Of a stretch of DNA of 9,575 nt, positions 1 through 6,132 are shown piece by piece. Numbering within the stretch: the first letter of the stretch is position 1; each line of letters starts with the position of its first letter. Location: the NCBI GenBank assembly GCA_020849075.1, contig JADLGZ010000133.1, positions 1 to 9,575 of the forward strand. Direction: 5' to 3'. This DNA is from Fimbriimonadaceae bacterium (lineage in GTDB: Bacteria > Armatimonadota > Fimbriimonadia > Fimbriimonadales > Fimbriimonadaceae). The notes under the pieces were generated by a model. It saw only the letters and a program-made list of their open reading frames with translations, did no database searches and was not told where the DNA came from. The position numbers and the translations under genes are program-made.

Positions 1-1430
1 CGAACATATTTCTTCAGGGTGTAATCAACCGGCACCATGCTGGAATGCTTGAGGGGAGAATGACGGGCCGACACCTGGGCCCCAAAGAGCAACACCTCAG
101 TCGGAACGCGGTCTGGTTGATTGTGAGTGGGGATCAAGATGTGAGCGCTCGTATTGCCTCGGACATGCATCCAAATGTCATTTGGCTTGCCCATCCGCAT
201 CGTCAAGTAGTCGTTAGCCTCCGCATTTTCGCCGTAAAACACGGTGTACCCGTGGGGAGCCGCGAGTTCCTTCACCCGGTGCCCCTCAAATGGGCGGTCT
301 TCTTTCTTCTTCGGCACACCAGACCGGTGAAGCCAGTGATGGCTCTCGGCAAACTGCCTTGCTTGCTCTAGCTCGGCTAGTGAGATGTAATGGGGCAAGT
401 TAGCGAGAAGGGCTTCAACTTCACGTAAGTCCTCGGAGAGCCGCGCCAATTGATCGCTCACCTCAGCGATGCCATCCTTGGCTCTCCTTGCCTTTTTGAA
501 CCATCGTTCTGCGTTCTCCGGTGGTGTCTCGCTCGAATTATAGGGGATCAATAGCGGTGCCCCCGTATAGTCCACGACTTCCAATTGTGTTGTGCCGGCC
601 GGCGCCTGGAATCCGAAGGCTAAGGTTAACTCACCCATCATTTGGAACTCCGAGGCGCGCGCTGCCGAGTCCGATGCCATTGTTAGATGTTCAATAGCTT
701 CGTGTCGGGCCGAAGCGATCCTCATCAATTGAGCATGGAGGGTGTTGCGAGCCTGTTCGACTGCCCGTTCGGACTCCTTTGCCGCGTACCAAGCACCGGC
801 TGCTAAACCAAACTGGGCTACTACTTCCTCGCCCGGTAGCCCCAAGGAGATCGGGTAGACGCCTACTGGAGACGAGCACGGCTTGAAGTCCCCATTGAAG
901 ACCTGCTCGGCATCGGCAACCCGATCCGGAAATCGGCGGATAAACGGGGACAAACCTCCCGAACCAGGGGGCAACACATAAGGCTTTCCGGGCAATACAG
1001 GTCGTACGGATTGTGTGGACCCTACCCATTTCGCCGCGGCTACCTGCTTCCCTTCCGGATCAAGCAGGATAGCATTAGCATGCCGCCCCATCACCTCAAC
1101 TACAAGCACTTGGCCAGACTGGAAACCCACACGGACAATACGGTCTCGCCCTGTCTGTTCGATGGAGACCATTCGATCACCGCCGACTCGCTTCTTCAGT
1201 TCAGCGGCAAAAGGGCTCAGCTCCCGTGAACGAGAAGGATTAGGGCCAAGGCAAATTCTCCCGAACTCTTGGTCCCACGAGATCCATAGCCACGCCGACC
1301 CCTGCCAATATAGGTGGATCGCCAGCGTCCTCGGCGACACCTGCACACAACCCTGAACCTTAGCCCCGACAAACGACCTGAGTTCGGAGATTGAAGCCGC
1401 AACGCACACGCTATCGAAAGGAATGCTCAC
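1..1430 (-). CDS. rqcH: RqcH/NFACT-family ribosome quality control protein (partial, C-terminus beyond window edge)
   Basis: This reading frame is open on the minus strand for the whole interval and leaves the window without a stop, giving 476 residues. RqcH (Rqc2/NEMF homologue, formerly FbpA-like) binds obstructed 50S subunits carrying peptidyl-tRNA and recruits tRNA-Ala to add C-terminal alanine tails that mark stalled chains for degradation. NFACT-N covers about residues 1-156: PFD at 4-6, the family's catalytic Asp-Arg pair at D96-R97 (SIEQTGRDRIV), VEVMGRHAN at 112-119 and VLPGKPYVLPP at 145-155. A helical, coiled-coil-prone middle follows (about 214-365). NFACT-R starts near 384, with DIWMHVRG at 418-425 and VDYTLKKYV at the edge. 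I chose the GTG at 1430 because it puts PFD at residues 4-6 and D/R at 96/97, and has a TATTAT hexamer 6 nt upstream. An in-frame ATG at 1448-1446 would add six residues but overlap the divergent gene's start codon. The helix-hairpin-helix region seems missing. Identity is very likely; the start is uncertain. Confidence 0.93.
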   Translation of the reverse strand, partial: MSIPFDSVCVAASISELRSFVGAKVQGCVQVSPRTLAIHLYWQGSAWLWISWDQEFGRICLGPNPSRSRELSPFAAELKKRVGGDRMVSIEQTGRDRIVRVGFQSGQVLVVEVMGRHANAILLDPEGKQVAAAKWVGSTQSVRPVLPGKPYVLPPGSGGLSPFIRRFPDRVADAEQVFNGDFKPCSSPVGVYPISLGLPGEEVVAQFGLAAGAWYAAKESERAVEQARNTLHAQLMRIASARHEAIEHLTMASDSAARASEFQMMGELTLAFGFQAPAGTTQLEVVDYTGAPLLIPYNSSETPPENAERWFKKARRAKDGIAEVSDQLARLSEDLREVEALLANLPHYISLAELEQARQFAESHHWLHRSGVPKKKEDRPFEGHRVKELAAPHGYTVFYGENAEANDYLTMRMGKPNDIWMHVRGNTSAHILIPTHNQPDRVPTEVLLFGAQVSARHSPLKHSSMVPVDYTLKKYV

Positions 1431-1435
1431 CGCAA

Positions 1436-1441
1436 TATAAT
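1436..1441 (+). promoter_or_regulatory. -10 element (TATAAT) of a leaderless promoter for the SDR operon
   Basis: A consensus TATAAT ends 5 nt before the ATG at 1447. Initiation about 6-7 nt after the hexamer would fall on or beside the A of the start codon, giving a leaderless mRNA. No -35-like hexamer is visible at the usual spacing and there is no Shine-Dalgarno sequence before the ATG. The hexamer shares 5 bp with the minus-strand -10 of rqcH. Confidence 0.7.
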
Positions 1442-1442
1442 A
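1437..1442 (-). promoter_or_regulatory. -10 element (TATTAT) of a leaderless promoter for rqcH
   Basis: Read on the minus strand, TATTAT is followed by ATTGCG (6 nt) and then the GTG start at 1430, so transcription would begin at or next to the start codon. It matches TANNNT and differs from TATAAT at one position. The upstream half of this promoter would lie inside the SDR coding sequence. This site supports the GTG start over the ATG at 1448, which would be upstream of the transcript. Confidence 0.55.
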
Positions 1443-1446
1443 AGCC

Positions 1447-2190
1447 ATGGCATCTAAACGTGTGCTGGTTACGGGTGGGTCTCGAGGTATTGGCAAAGCC
1501 ATCGCTCTTGAACTGGCCCGCGAAGGCTGGGACGTGGCGATTCAATTTAGCCGCGATCGGGCTGCCGCCGAACAAACCATGAAGGACCTCGGGCATCGTT
1601 TCGGGGGCTCATACATGGCGGACCTGGAGCTACCCAACGAAGCCGCAAGCCTGTGGGTCAAGGCGGAAAAGGACGGTCCCCTGCACGCTATCGTGAACAA
1701 TGCGGGGGTTTACATGCCACTGAACTGGCTTGAGGCTACCGACGCCCAATTTGAGGCCAACTATGCCAAGACCATGGCGGTGAACTTTGATGCGCCCCTT
1801 CGGCTCTGCCGCCTTGCTGCGAAAGCCTTTGCCAAGCGTGGAGGTGGCAAAGTTCTGAACGTCTGTAGCCGAGTGGGATTTCGCGGGGAAGCGGGTGCGG
1901 CTCTGTACTCGGCGTCGAAAGCCGCCTTGATCAATATTACGCGGGCTCTGGCAGTTGAGCTTGCTCCCGCGAATGTCCATCTATTCGGCATTGCTCCCGG
2001 CTGGGTTGATACGGCGATGGCCCGCCAAGGAATGGAAGATCGGTTGCAAGACATTCTGAAGGACATCCCGCTTGGACGGATGGCAAAGCCGGAGGACTGT
2101 GCGGCCGCGGCGGCATTTCTCCTGAGCGATAAGGGCGAGTACCTCAGTGGAGTTGTCATTGATATCAATGGAGCGAGTTATTTCCACTAA
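1447..2190 (+). CDS. Short-chain dehydrogenase/reductase, FabG-like (3-oxoacyl-ACP reductase type)
   Basis: A 247-aa classical SDR, the usual length for the FabG group, predicted to be a cytoplasmic NAD(P)H-dependent oxidoreductase. The Rossmann nucleotide-binding motif TGGSRGIG is at residues 9-16, the adenine-contacting Asp at D59, NNAG at 84-87, and the catalytic tetrad N113, S141, Y154 and K158 (YSASK) is intact. APGWVDTAM (183-191) and LGRMAKPEDCAAAAAFLLSD (209-228) are the usual C-terminal SDR signatures. R36 and R38 after the second strand favour NADP(H). FabG reduces 3-oxoacyl-ACP in fatty acid synthesis, but many SDRs with this sequence pattern act on other carbonyls or alcohols, so the substrate is not established. 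The ATG overlaps an NcoI-type CCATGG and lies just after a TATAAT hexamer. The 3' end overlaps the next gene by 23 nt, indicating an operon with two exported M16 peptidases; the functional link is unknown. Confidence 0.92.
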   Translation: MASKRVLVTGGSRGIGKAIALELAREGWDVAIQFSRDRAAAEQTMKDLGHRFGGSYMADLELPNEAASLWVKAEKDGPLHAIVNNAGVYMPLNWLEATDAQFEANYAKTMAVNFDAPLRLCRLAAKAFAKRGGGKVLNVCSRVGFRGEAGAALYSASKAALINITRALAVELAPANVHLFGIAPGWVDTAMARQGMEDRLQDILKDIPLGRMAKPEDCAAAAAFLLSDKGEYLSGVVIDINGASYFH

Positions 2191-3322
2191 GCTACCCCTT
2201 TGCATACTCGTGGGTTGCTTGACTGCAGCTTGTCAAGCCCAAGTCCGCGTACTGGAGAGGCTTCCCAACGGGGCCCAAATTTATGCCGAACGCATCGCGG
2301 ACGCCAAGGCCATTAGCGTGCAACTCTGGATCTCTGATCGGGGTACGGAAGAAGCACCAGCGACTAATGGATGGCGCCACCTCATCGAGCATTTCATGGC
2401 GAAAAGGCTGGATCTTTTCACCGACGAAAATGGGATCTTCCTAGGAGCCGAAACGGGCCGGCAGGCCATGGCTTTTAAGTTTGAAGCGGCACCAGAAAAG
2501 CTGAGTTTCTGTTTGGAGGGGGTAAGGCGCTTGTTTAATCCCATGACCCTGACCACCGGTGACATTGAGCGTGAAATCCATCTTATCCGTCACGAAGAAG
2601 CAGGCCTTGGAGCTGCCCGAAGGTTCTCAAGGGCAGGCTGGTCACAAGTCTTCTCTGGCTCGCGCCCCGATCCTGTTGGTAGTTTCGATTCGATGGCTAC
2701 CGCGACGCCAGCTGTCCTAACGAAGTTGCAACAGCGAATGCTTGCGGGTGATAACATCGTGCTGTCCGTCTGTGGAGCGGTGGAGCCCCGAACTGTCGTT
2801 CAGGCAATTCGTCCATTTCTTGCTAGCCAATTGACCTCATCTGAACTGGATTCGTCGCCACAGAGCACTGCCAATTCAGCATCCACAGCGTTGGCTACCC
2901 CGCAGGCCGTTGGCAGTGCGCTCTCAGTAAAACTGGAAGGAGTTGATCGGGGTTCATCGCTGGCAAGAATCGCAGTCGGATTCGCCGCCGCGCAGGCTAA
3001 CCCAGGCATCACCCCAATTTACACGGTCTCCTCACATGAGAGCTTGCTTACTTTGGCATCGCTCAGCCCGGATATCGCAAGCCAGGTCTCGGGTCTTAGC
3101 GATCGCCAACTGGTAAGGGGAATTAGCCTCTTGAGCGGTTGGCTAGAGGGAATCGGGAAGAGTCCATCGCGCCTCGCATCCTTTCGGGGAAACCTGCTCA
3201 GCGAAGGTTCTGGCCTGAGCCTAGATATGGTGAAGCAGGCTGCCCAACCGATTGGCCTTCTCGAACTCATTAAGGCCAAGCAGGAAATTCTGGCTGGGCG
3301 ACTTTTGGAGGGCTTCCGATGA
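2168..3322 (+). CDS. Exported M16 family zinc peptidase subunit (catalytic type)
   Basis: A 384-aa protein. The M16 inverted zinc motif HxxEH is present as H71-L-I-E74-H75, and the downstream helix E136-x6-E143 supplies the expected third ligand (E143), so the subunit looks catalytically competent. M16 subunits usually have two ~200-residue lobes; the first lobe is recognisable here, while the C-terminal lobe (about 215-384) is degenerate and lacks the family's R/Y pair. The N-terminus (MERVISTKLPLCILVGCLTA) is a signal peptide, probably cut near ACQAQ; TAAC resembles a weak lipobox. I chose the ATG at 2168, inside the end of the SDR gene, because it gives a clean signal peptide; a GTG at 2147 would add seven residues including an acidic one. 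The next gene begins within this one's stop codon region (ATGA), implying coupled translation and a paired complex. The role is probably degradation of small proteins or peptides in the cell envelope; the substrate is unknown. Confidence 0.85.
   Translation: MERVISTKLPLCILVGCLTAACQAQVRVLERLPNGAQIYAERIADAKAISVQLWISDRGTEEAPATNGWRHLIEHFMAKRLDLFTDENGIFLGAETGRQAMAFKFEAAPEKLSFCLEGVRRLFNPMTLTTGDIEREIHLIRHEEAGLGAARRFSRAGWSQVFSGSRPDPVGSFDSMATATPAVLTKLQQRMLAGDNIVLSVCGAVEPRTVVQAIRPFLASQLTSSELDSSPQSTANSASTALATPQAVGSALSVKLEGVDRGSSLARIAVGFAAAQANPGITPIYTVSSHESLLTLASLSPDIASQVSGLSDRQLVRGISLLSGWLEGIGKSPSRLASFRGNLLSEGSGLSLDMVKQAAQPIGLLELIKAKQEILAGRLLEGFR
3307..3312 (+). promoter_or_regulatory. Strong Shine-Dalgarno sequence for the second M16 gene
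   Basis: GGAGGG lies 6 nt before the ATG at 3319, an ideal ribosome-binding geometry. It is inside the 3' end of the preceding gene. It shows that this genome can use Shine-Dalgarno initiation for operon-internal genes, in contrast to the SD-less starts with adjacent -10 elements elsewhere in the window. Confidence 0.8.
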
Positions 3323-4479
3323 GGCACTTACTCTGGAGTCTAGCGGTTGCGCTATGTTCCTGTCTCGTGCCAGGCCAAATTCGGCGAGTGGAACTCAGCT
3401 CGACGGTTAATGGCGAGGAAATCCTGCAAGGTCTCATCCCTTCGCCCGAACCCATGAATGCTCGAGAGTTAGGGGCTTGGCAATTGCTATGCAGTGGGAT
3501 GTTGGAAGGAAATGATAACTTCGTCAAGGAAGACATTTTTGCCTTTGGCGGTCAGACCGGAATCCCCCCTCGATTATCCTGGTCCAACGAGGCCCTCTCC
3601 ATACAATTTACGGCTCCGAAAGGTGGTGAAAGTACGATTGCAAGACTCCTTGAATCAGTCATCGCCAATCCTAAGCTCGACGACGAGCGACTTGGTGAGC
3701 TACGGGCTCGACTTAGCACGCCCCTCGCTGACGATTGGAGCGCCGCGCTAGCCGGAGAAAGGGGGGATACGGTTATCCCATCGGAGTTTGTACGCCGCTT
3801 TGCGGCTCGCGCAATTAGACCTGAGAACTTGATCCTTGTTGGGACTCCGGGAGCCCTACGGGCCATGGACGGGCGATTTAGTGACTGGAAGCCAATCCAC
3901 GTTCCTCCAGATATTCGCGTTACCAATAGCCTCACTTTTCGGGGCCCCGAAACCTCAAAGACGGGGGTTCTTGTTGGCGCGACATTCAAGCCAATAACGA
4001 GTCAGGCCGCCACTTGCCTTGCAATTGTCGCTTTGGGTGGCGGTAAGACGGCTCTGTTCCATCAGGTCTTGCGTGAGCATCGAGGGTGGACTTACCGACA
4101 AGAAGCCTTCCTTAAGCCAGAGCGTTCCGGCTGGCGCCCTACCCTTGTTCTTCAAAGCTCGGAGCCTATTCCCCCCAAAGCCGAGCTAACGGGAGCTCTG
4201 CTTGAAAAGGTAGACACTCTTTCGGCTGACGATCTGCAACGATTCAAGACACTGACCTCTACGGCACTTGCAGGAAACAACCCACTGAGCCCCTTTCGAT
4301 TCCCTGACGTCTATGCCGGCACATCACAAGATCGAGCGACGTGGCTGGCCTATGCCACCTTGTGGGGCACGCCCAACACGACGCCTGAGTCATTACTCGC
4401 CGATGTAAAGCGAGCGACCCTTGATGAATTGAAGGAAGAGCTCAAGAAGATTCTTGGGCAGTTGATGGTGGTTCATTAA
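3319..4479 (+). CDS. Exported M16 peptidase-like partner subunit (non-catalytic)
   Basis: A 386-aa M16-like protein with a signal peptide (MRHLLWSLAVALCSCLVPGQ, cleavage near residue 20). It lacks HxxEH in the N-terminal lobe, where the equivalent helix reads ELGAWQLLCSG (50-60). Its C-terminal lobe has the M16 signature LREHRGWTY at 251-259, similar to LRExRGLxY in other family members; R252 and Y259 would correspond to the R/Y pair that contacts the substrate backbone. Bacterial M16B enzymes are often heterodimers of a zinc-bearing subunit and an R/Y subunit encoded by adjacent genes, and this pair fits that pattern. The start codon is inside the stop region of the upstream gene (ATGA overlap) and is preceded by GGAGGG at 6 nt, so the ATG at 3319 is well supported. 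The last 38 nt overlap the 3' end of the convergent nuclease gene. The substrate is not known. Confidence 0.83.
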   Translation: MRHLLWSLAVALCSCLVPGQIRRVELSSTVNGEEILQGLIPSPEPMNARELGAWQLLCSGMLEGNDNFVKEDIFAFGGQTGIPPRLSWSNEALSIQFTAPKGGESTIARLLESVIANPKLDDERLGELRARLSTPLADDWSAALAGERGDTVIPSEFVRRFAARAIRPENLILVGTPGALRAMDGRFSDWKPIHVPPDIRVTNSLTFRGPETSKTGVLVGATFKPITSQAATCLAIVALGGGKTALFHQVLREHRGWTYRQEAFLKPERSGWRPTLVLQSSEPIPPKAELTGALLEKVDTLSADDLQRFKTLTSTALAGNNPLSPFRFPDVYAGTSQDRATWLAYATLWGTPNTTPESLLADVKRATLDELKEELKKILGQLMVVH

Positions 4480-5236
4480 AGTCGTCGTGGGATCGACAGA
4501 GGCGCAAGAAGTCGCAGTGAGGGCATAGATCCGCACGGAAAACCGGCGCCATGCCCTCGTAATCGCGATTCAGGATCGAGTTACCAAGTTGCTGAAGATC
4601 ATTTCGGAAGTCAGCAGCTTCGGCATCGCTAAAACTGCCGGTTCCTCTCTCGTTAGTGCTCAGTGAGTTAATCGTAGCTCGAATTTGCCGATCGGGATAC
4701 GCCGCTCTCAACAATAGCTGGTAGCACCCCATGGCTAGGTCAACCTTCACATCTTCATCGCTGACGCCTTTGCGTTGGGTCTTGTAATCCACAATTTCTA
4801 ATGAGCCGTCGGGATATTCATCCACACGATCCATGCGACCGATCAAGTCAAAGCAACCCATATCTAACCGAAAGAGCTTCTCTACGAACAAAGTCTTTGC
4901 TTCTTTGGGTCGGTCGATCTCTTGCTGGACATAGGACTGAATGATGCGTTTGCCCTCCCCAAGGGCCTCCTGCATGTCCTGGGAATTCGCATAGCCAGCC
5001 TCGATCCAACTCTCGTCCATCGCGGCGGCAGCCTCTTCCACCGTCTGTACACCCATGTCACCAGAGTCGTGGAAGCGCTCAAGGATCAGATGCAATGATG
5101 AGCCGAACGAAAAGTAGCTTTTTGACCGCATGTACCAGCGACCTCGTTCATCGGCATAGGTCCACTTGTACTTGGCCGCGCAGGCCAGATAGGTGCTTAT
5201 CTTGCTCGGGCTAAGGCTGGGCTTGCGATCCACCAT
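4442..5236 (-). CDS. PD-(D/E)XK nuclease superfamily protein with Fe-S cysteine signature (RecB/AddB/Cas4-like)
   Basis: A 264-aa protein matching the RecB-type nuclease fold (PDDEXK_1-like). N-terminal SPSKISTYLACAAKYKW (9-25) is the typical LSxSxIxxYxxCPxxY-like segment and carries C19. The nuclease motifs follow: H49 in FGSSLHLILE, D136 in GRMDRVD, D150-Y-K152 in EIVDYKT, and Q173 in the following helix. C238-xx-C241-x5-C247 near the C-terminus, together with C19, forms the four-cysteine arrangement that binds a 4Fe-4S cluster in AddB, Cas4 and Dna2. Such proteins cut or resect DNA ends. Here it is a stand-alone domain without helicase or neighbouring cas genes, so its repair or recombination role is inferred. 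I start at the ATG at 5236; a GTG at 5233 has TATAAC exactly 6 nt upstream and may be the real start. A TTG further upstream (5293) would overlap mqnD and is unlikely. Its 3' end overlaps the convergent M16 gene by 38 nt. Confidence 0.85.
   Translation of the reverse strand: MVDRKPSLSPSKISTYLACAAKYKWTYADERGRWYMRSKSYFSFGSSLHLILERFHDSGDMGVQTVEEAAAAMDESWIEAGYANSQDMQEALGEGKRIIQSYVQQEIDRPKEAKTLFVEKLFRLDMGCFDLIGRMDRVDEYPDGSLEIVDYKTQRKGVSDEDVKVDLAMGCYQLLLRAAYPDRQIRATINSLSTNERGTGSFSDAEAADFRNDLQQLGNSILNRDYEGMAPVFRADLCPHCDFLRLCRSHDDFNEPPSTAQESS
4519..4558 (+). terminator. Candidate 3'-end stem-loop downstream of the M16 operon
   Basis: GAGGGCAT (4519-4526) and ATGCCCTC (4551-4558) form a perfect 8-bp stem. 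Inside it, CGC-a-CGG-AAAA-CCG-GCG (4532-4548) can fold into a second hairpin. The structure begins 39 nt after the stop of the second M16 gene and lies within the convergent nuclease gene. There is no U-tract after it, so it is not a classical intrinsic terminator; it may protect an mRNA 3' end or be only a coding coincidence. Confidence 0.28.
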
Positions 5237-5239
5237 GGG

Positions 5240-5245
5240 GTTATA
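5240..5245 (-). promoter_or_regulatory. Possible -10 (TATAAC) for the PD-(D/E)XK nuclease gene
   Basis: On the minus strand TATAAC ends 3 nt before the ATG at 5236 and 6 nt before the in-frame GTG at 5233. Only the GTG would have the spacing seen at other starts in this window. The sixth base is C instead of T, so this is a weaker match than the others. No Shine-Dalgarno sequence precedes either codon at a usual distance. Confidence 0.35.
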
Positions 5246-5274
5246 CCGGAGGCCGCATCGGACCGGACTCCCGG

Positions 5275-5280
5275 TACACT
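5275..5280 (+). promoter_or_regulatory. -10 element (TACACT) of a leaderless promoter for mqnD
   Basis: TACACT matches TANNNT and ends 6 nt before the ATG at 5287. The expected transcription start is on or next to the ATG. There is no -35-like hexamer 17 nt upstream and no purine-rich ribosome-binding site. It is preceded by CCGG, as is the opposing TATAAC on the other strand. Confidence 0.55.
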
Positions 5281-5286
5281 CTCGGT

Positions 5287-6132
5287 ATGACAAAAATACG
5301 GCTTGGCCACTCCCCCGACTCTGATGATGCCTTTATGTTCTGGGGTCTGGCCTCAGGATACGTCAAGACCGATTACGAGTTTGAGCATATCCTACGAGAC
5401 ATCCAGACGCTGAATGACTGGGCGATGGAAGGCAAGCTGGAATCAAGCGCGGTTAGCGTCCATGCCTTCGCACACATCGCAGACAAGTACGCCCTCCTTC
5501 GCCATGGCGGGTCTTGGGGCGAGAATTACGGTCCAATGATCGTTGCTCTGTCGAACTTAACTGACGAAGATCTTAAGGCGACAACCATTGCCGTACCCGG
5601 GGTACTGACCAGCGCGTTTCTGCAGTTGAACCTCTGGTGGACCGAAAAGTTTGGGGACCGTTCTTCTCTAAACTACGAGGTCGTGCCCTTCGATCAGATC
5701 ATTCCAGCAATTCAGGCGGGAACGTTCAAGGCAGGGCTAATCATCCACGAAGGCCAACTCACCTACGAACGCGAGGGCCTCGTTGAAATCGCTAACATGG
5801 GTAAGTGGTGGAATGCCAAGACTGGCCTCCCTCTTCCACTGGGCGTTAACGTGGTTAGAAAGGATCTCGGCCCGGATGCCGTAAACGAAGTGAGTCGCTG
5901 TATGCGTGAAAGCATTCAAGGCGGGCTCGACAATCGTGAAAAGGCTCTTGATTATGCCCTACAATTTGCCCGTGGCCTAGACACCGAAACCAGCGATGAG
6001 TTTGTTGGTATGTATGTGAACGAACGCACCGTTGACATGAAAGACGAGGGCGTGGAGGCGATTCGCCTCCTACTCAGCATGGGCGCTGAAATCGGCCTTG
6101 TCCCCGCCGTCGAGATTGCGGTCGTGGATTAG
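5287..6132 (+). CDS. mqnD: 1,4-dihydroxy-6-naphthoate synthase (futalosine menaquinone pathway)
   Basis: A 281-aa protein of the MqnA/MqnD periplasmic-binding-protein-like fold, at its usual length. MqnD converts cyclic dehypoxanthinyl futalosine to 1,4-dihydroxy-6-naphthoate in the cytoplasm, the fourth step of the futalosine route to menaquinone. Family signatures are strong: GHSPDSDDAFMFWGL near residues 7-21, DIQTLND (38-44), VSVHAFAHIADKYALLRHG (56-74), the phosphate/substrate-contact region with VPGVLTSAFLQLNLW (103-117), and AGLIIHEGQLTYE (149-161), where H154 corresponds to the catalytic His of characterised MqnD. MqnA is related but lacks this HEGQ motif, so MqnD is the better call. 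No other mqn gene is in the window. The gene is divergent from the nuclease gene across 50 bp and its stop overlaps the convergent M61 gene's end by 4 nt. The ATG at 5287 is supported by the adjacent TACACT and by the family N-terminus. Confidence 0.95.
   Translation: MTKIRLGHSPDSDDAFMFWGLASGYVKTDYEFEHILRDIQTLNDWAMEGKLESSAVSVHAFAHIADKYALLRHGGSWGENYGPMIVALSNLTDEDLKATTIAVPGVLTSAFLQLNLWWTEKFGDRSSLNYEVVPFDQIIPAIQAGTFKAGLIIHEGQLTYEREGLVEIANMGKWWNAKTGLPLPLGVNVVRKDLGPDAVNEVSRCMRESIQGGLDNREKALDYALQFARGLDTETSDEFVGMYVNERTVDMKDEGVEAIRLLLSMGAEIGLVPAVEIAVVD

Noticed and set aside
45..1356. Several short plus-strand open frames and a minus-strand frame at 691-1029 in the left 1.4 kb
   Set aside because: They overlap the uninterrupted minus-strand rqcH frame, which has clear domain-by-domain family similarity; the short frames resemble no known family.
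2168..2245. Lipoprotein assignment for the first M16 subunit
   Set aside because: LTAAC is a poor lipobox (Thr at -3), and an ordinary signal peptidase site near ACQAQ is equally possible.
4396..4414. CTCGC/GCGAG inverted repeat downstream of the nuclease gene on the minus strand
   Set aside because: A 5-bp stem with a 9-nt loop and no U-tract is too weak to call a terminator.
4442..5236. Calling the Fe-S nuclease Cas4
   Set aside because: No CRISPR repeats or cas genes are in the window, and the same motifs occur in AddB-like and other RecB-family nucleases.
5237..5293. TTG start at 5293 for the nuclease gene
   Set aside because: It would overlap the mqnD start and add a segment unlike the family; the family-type N-terminus begins right after the ATG/GTG at 5236/5233.
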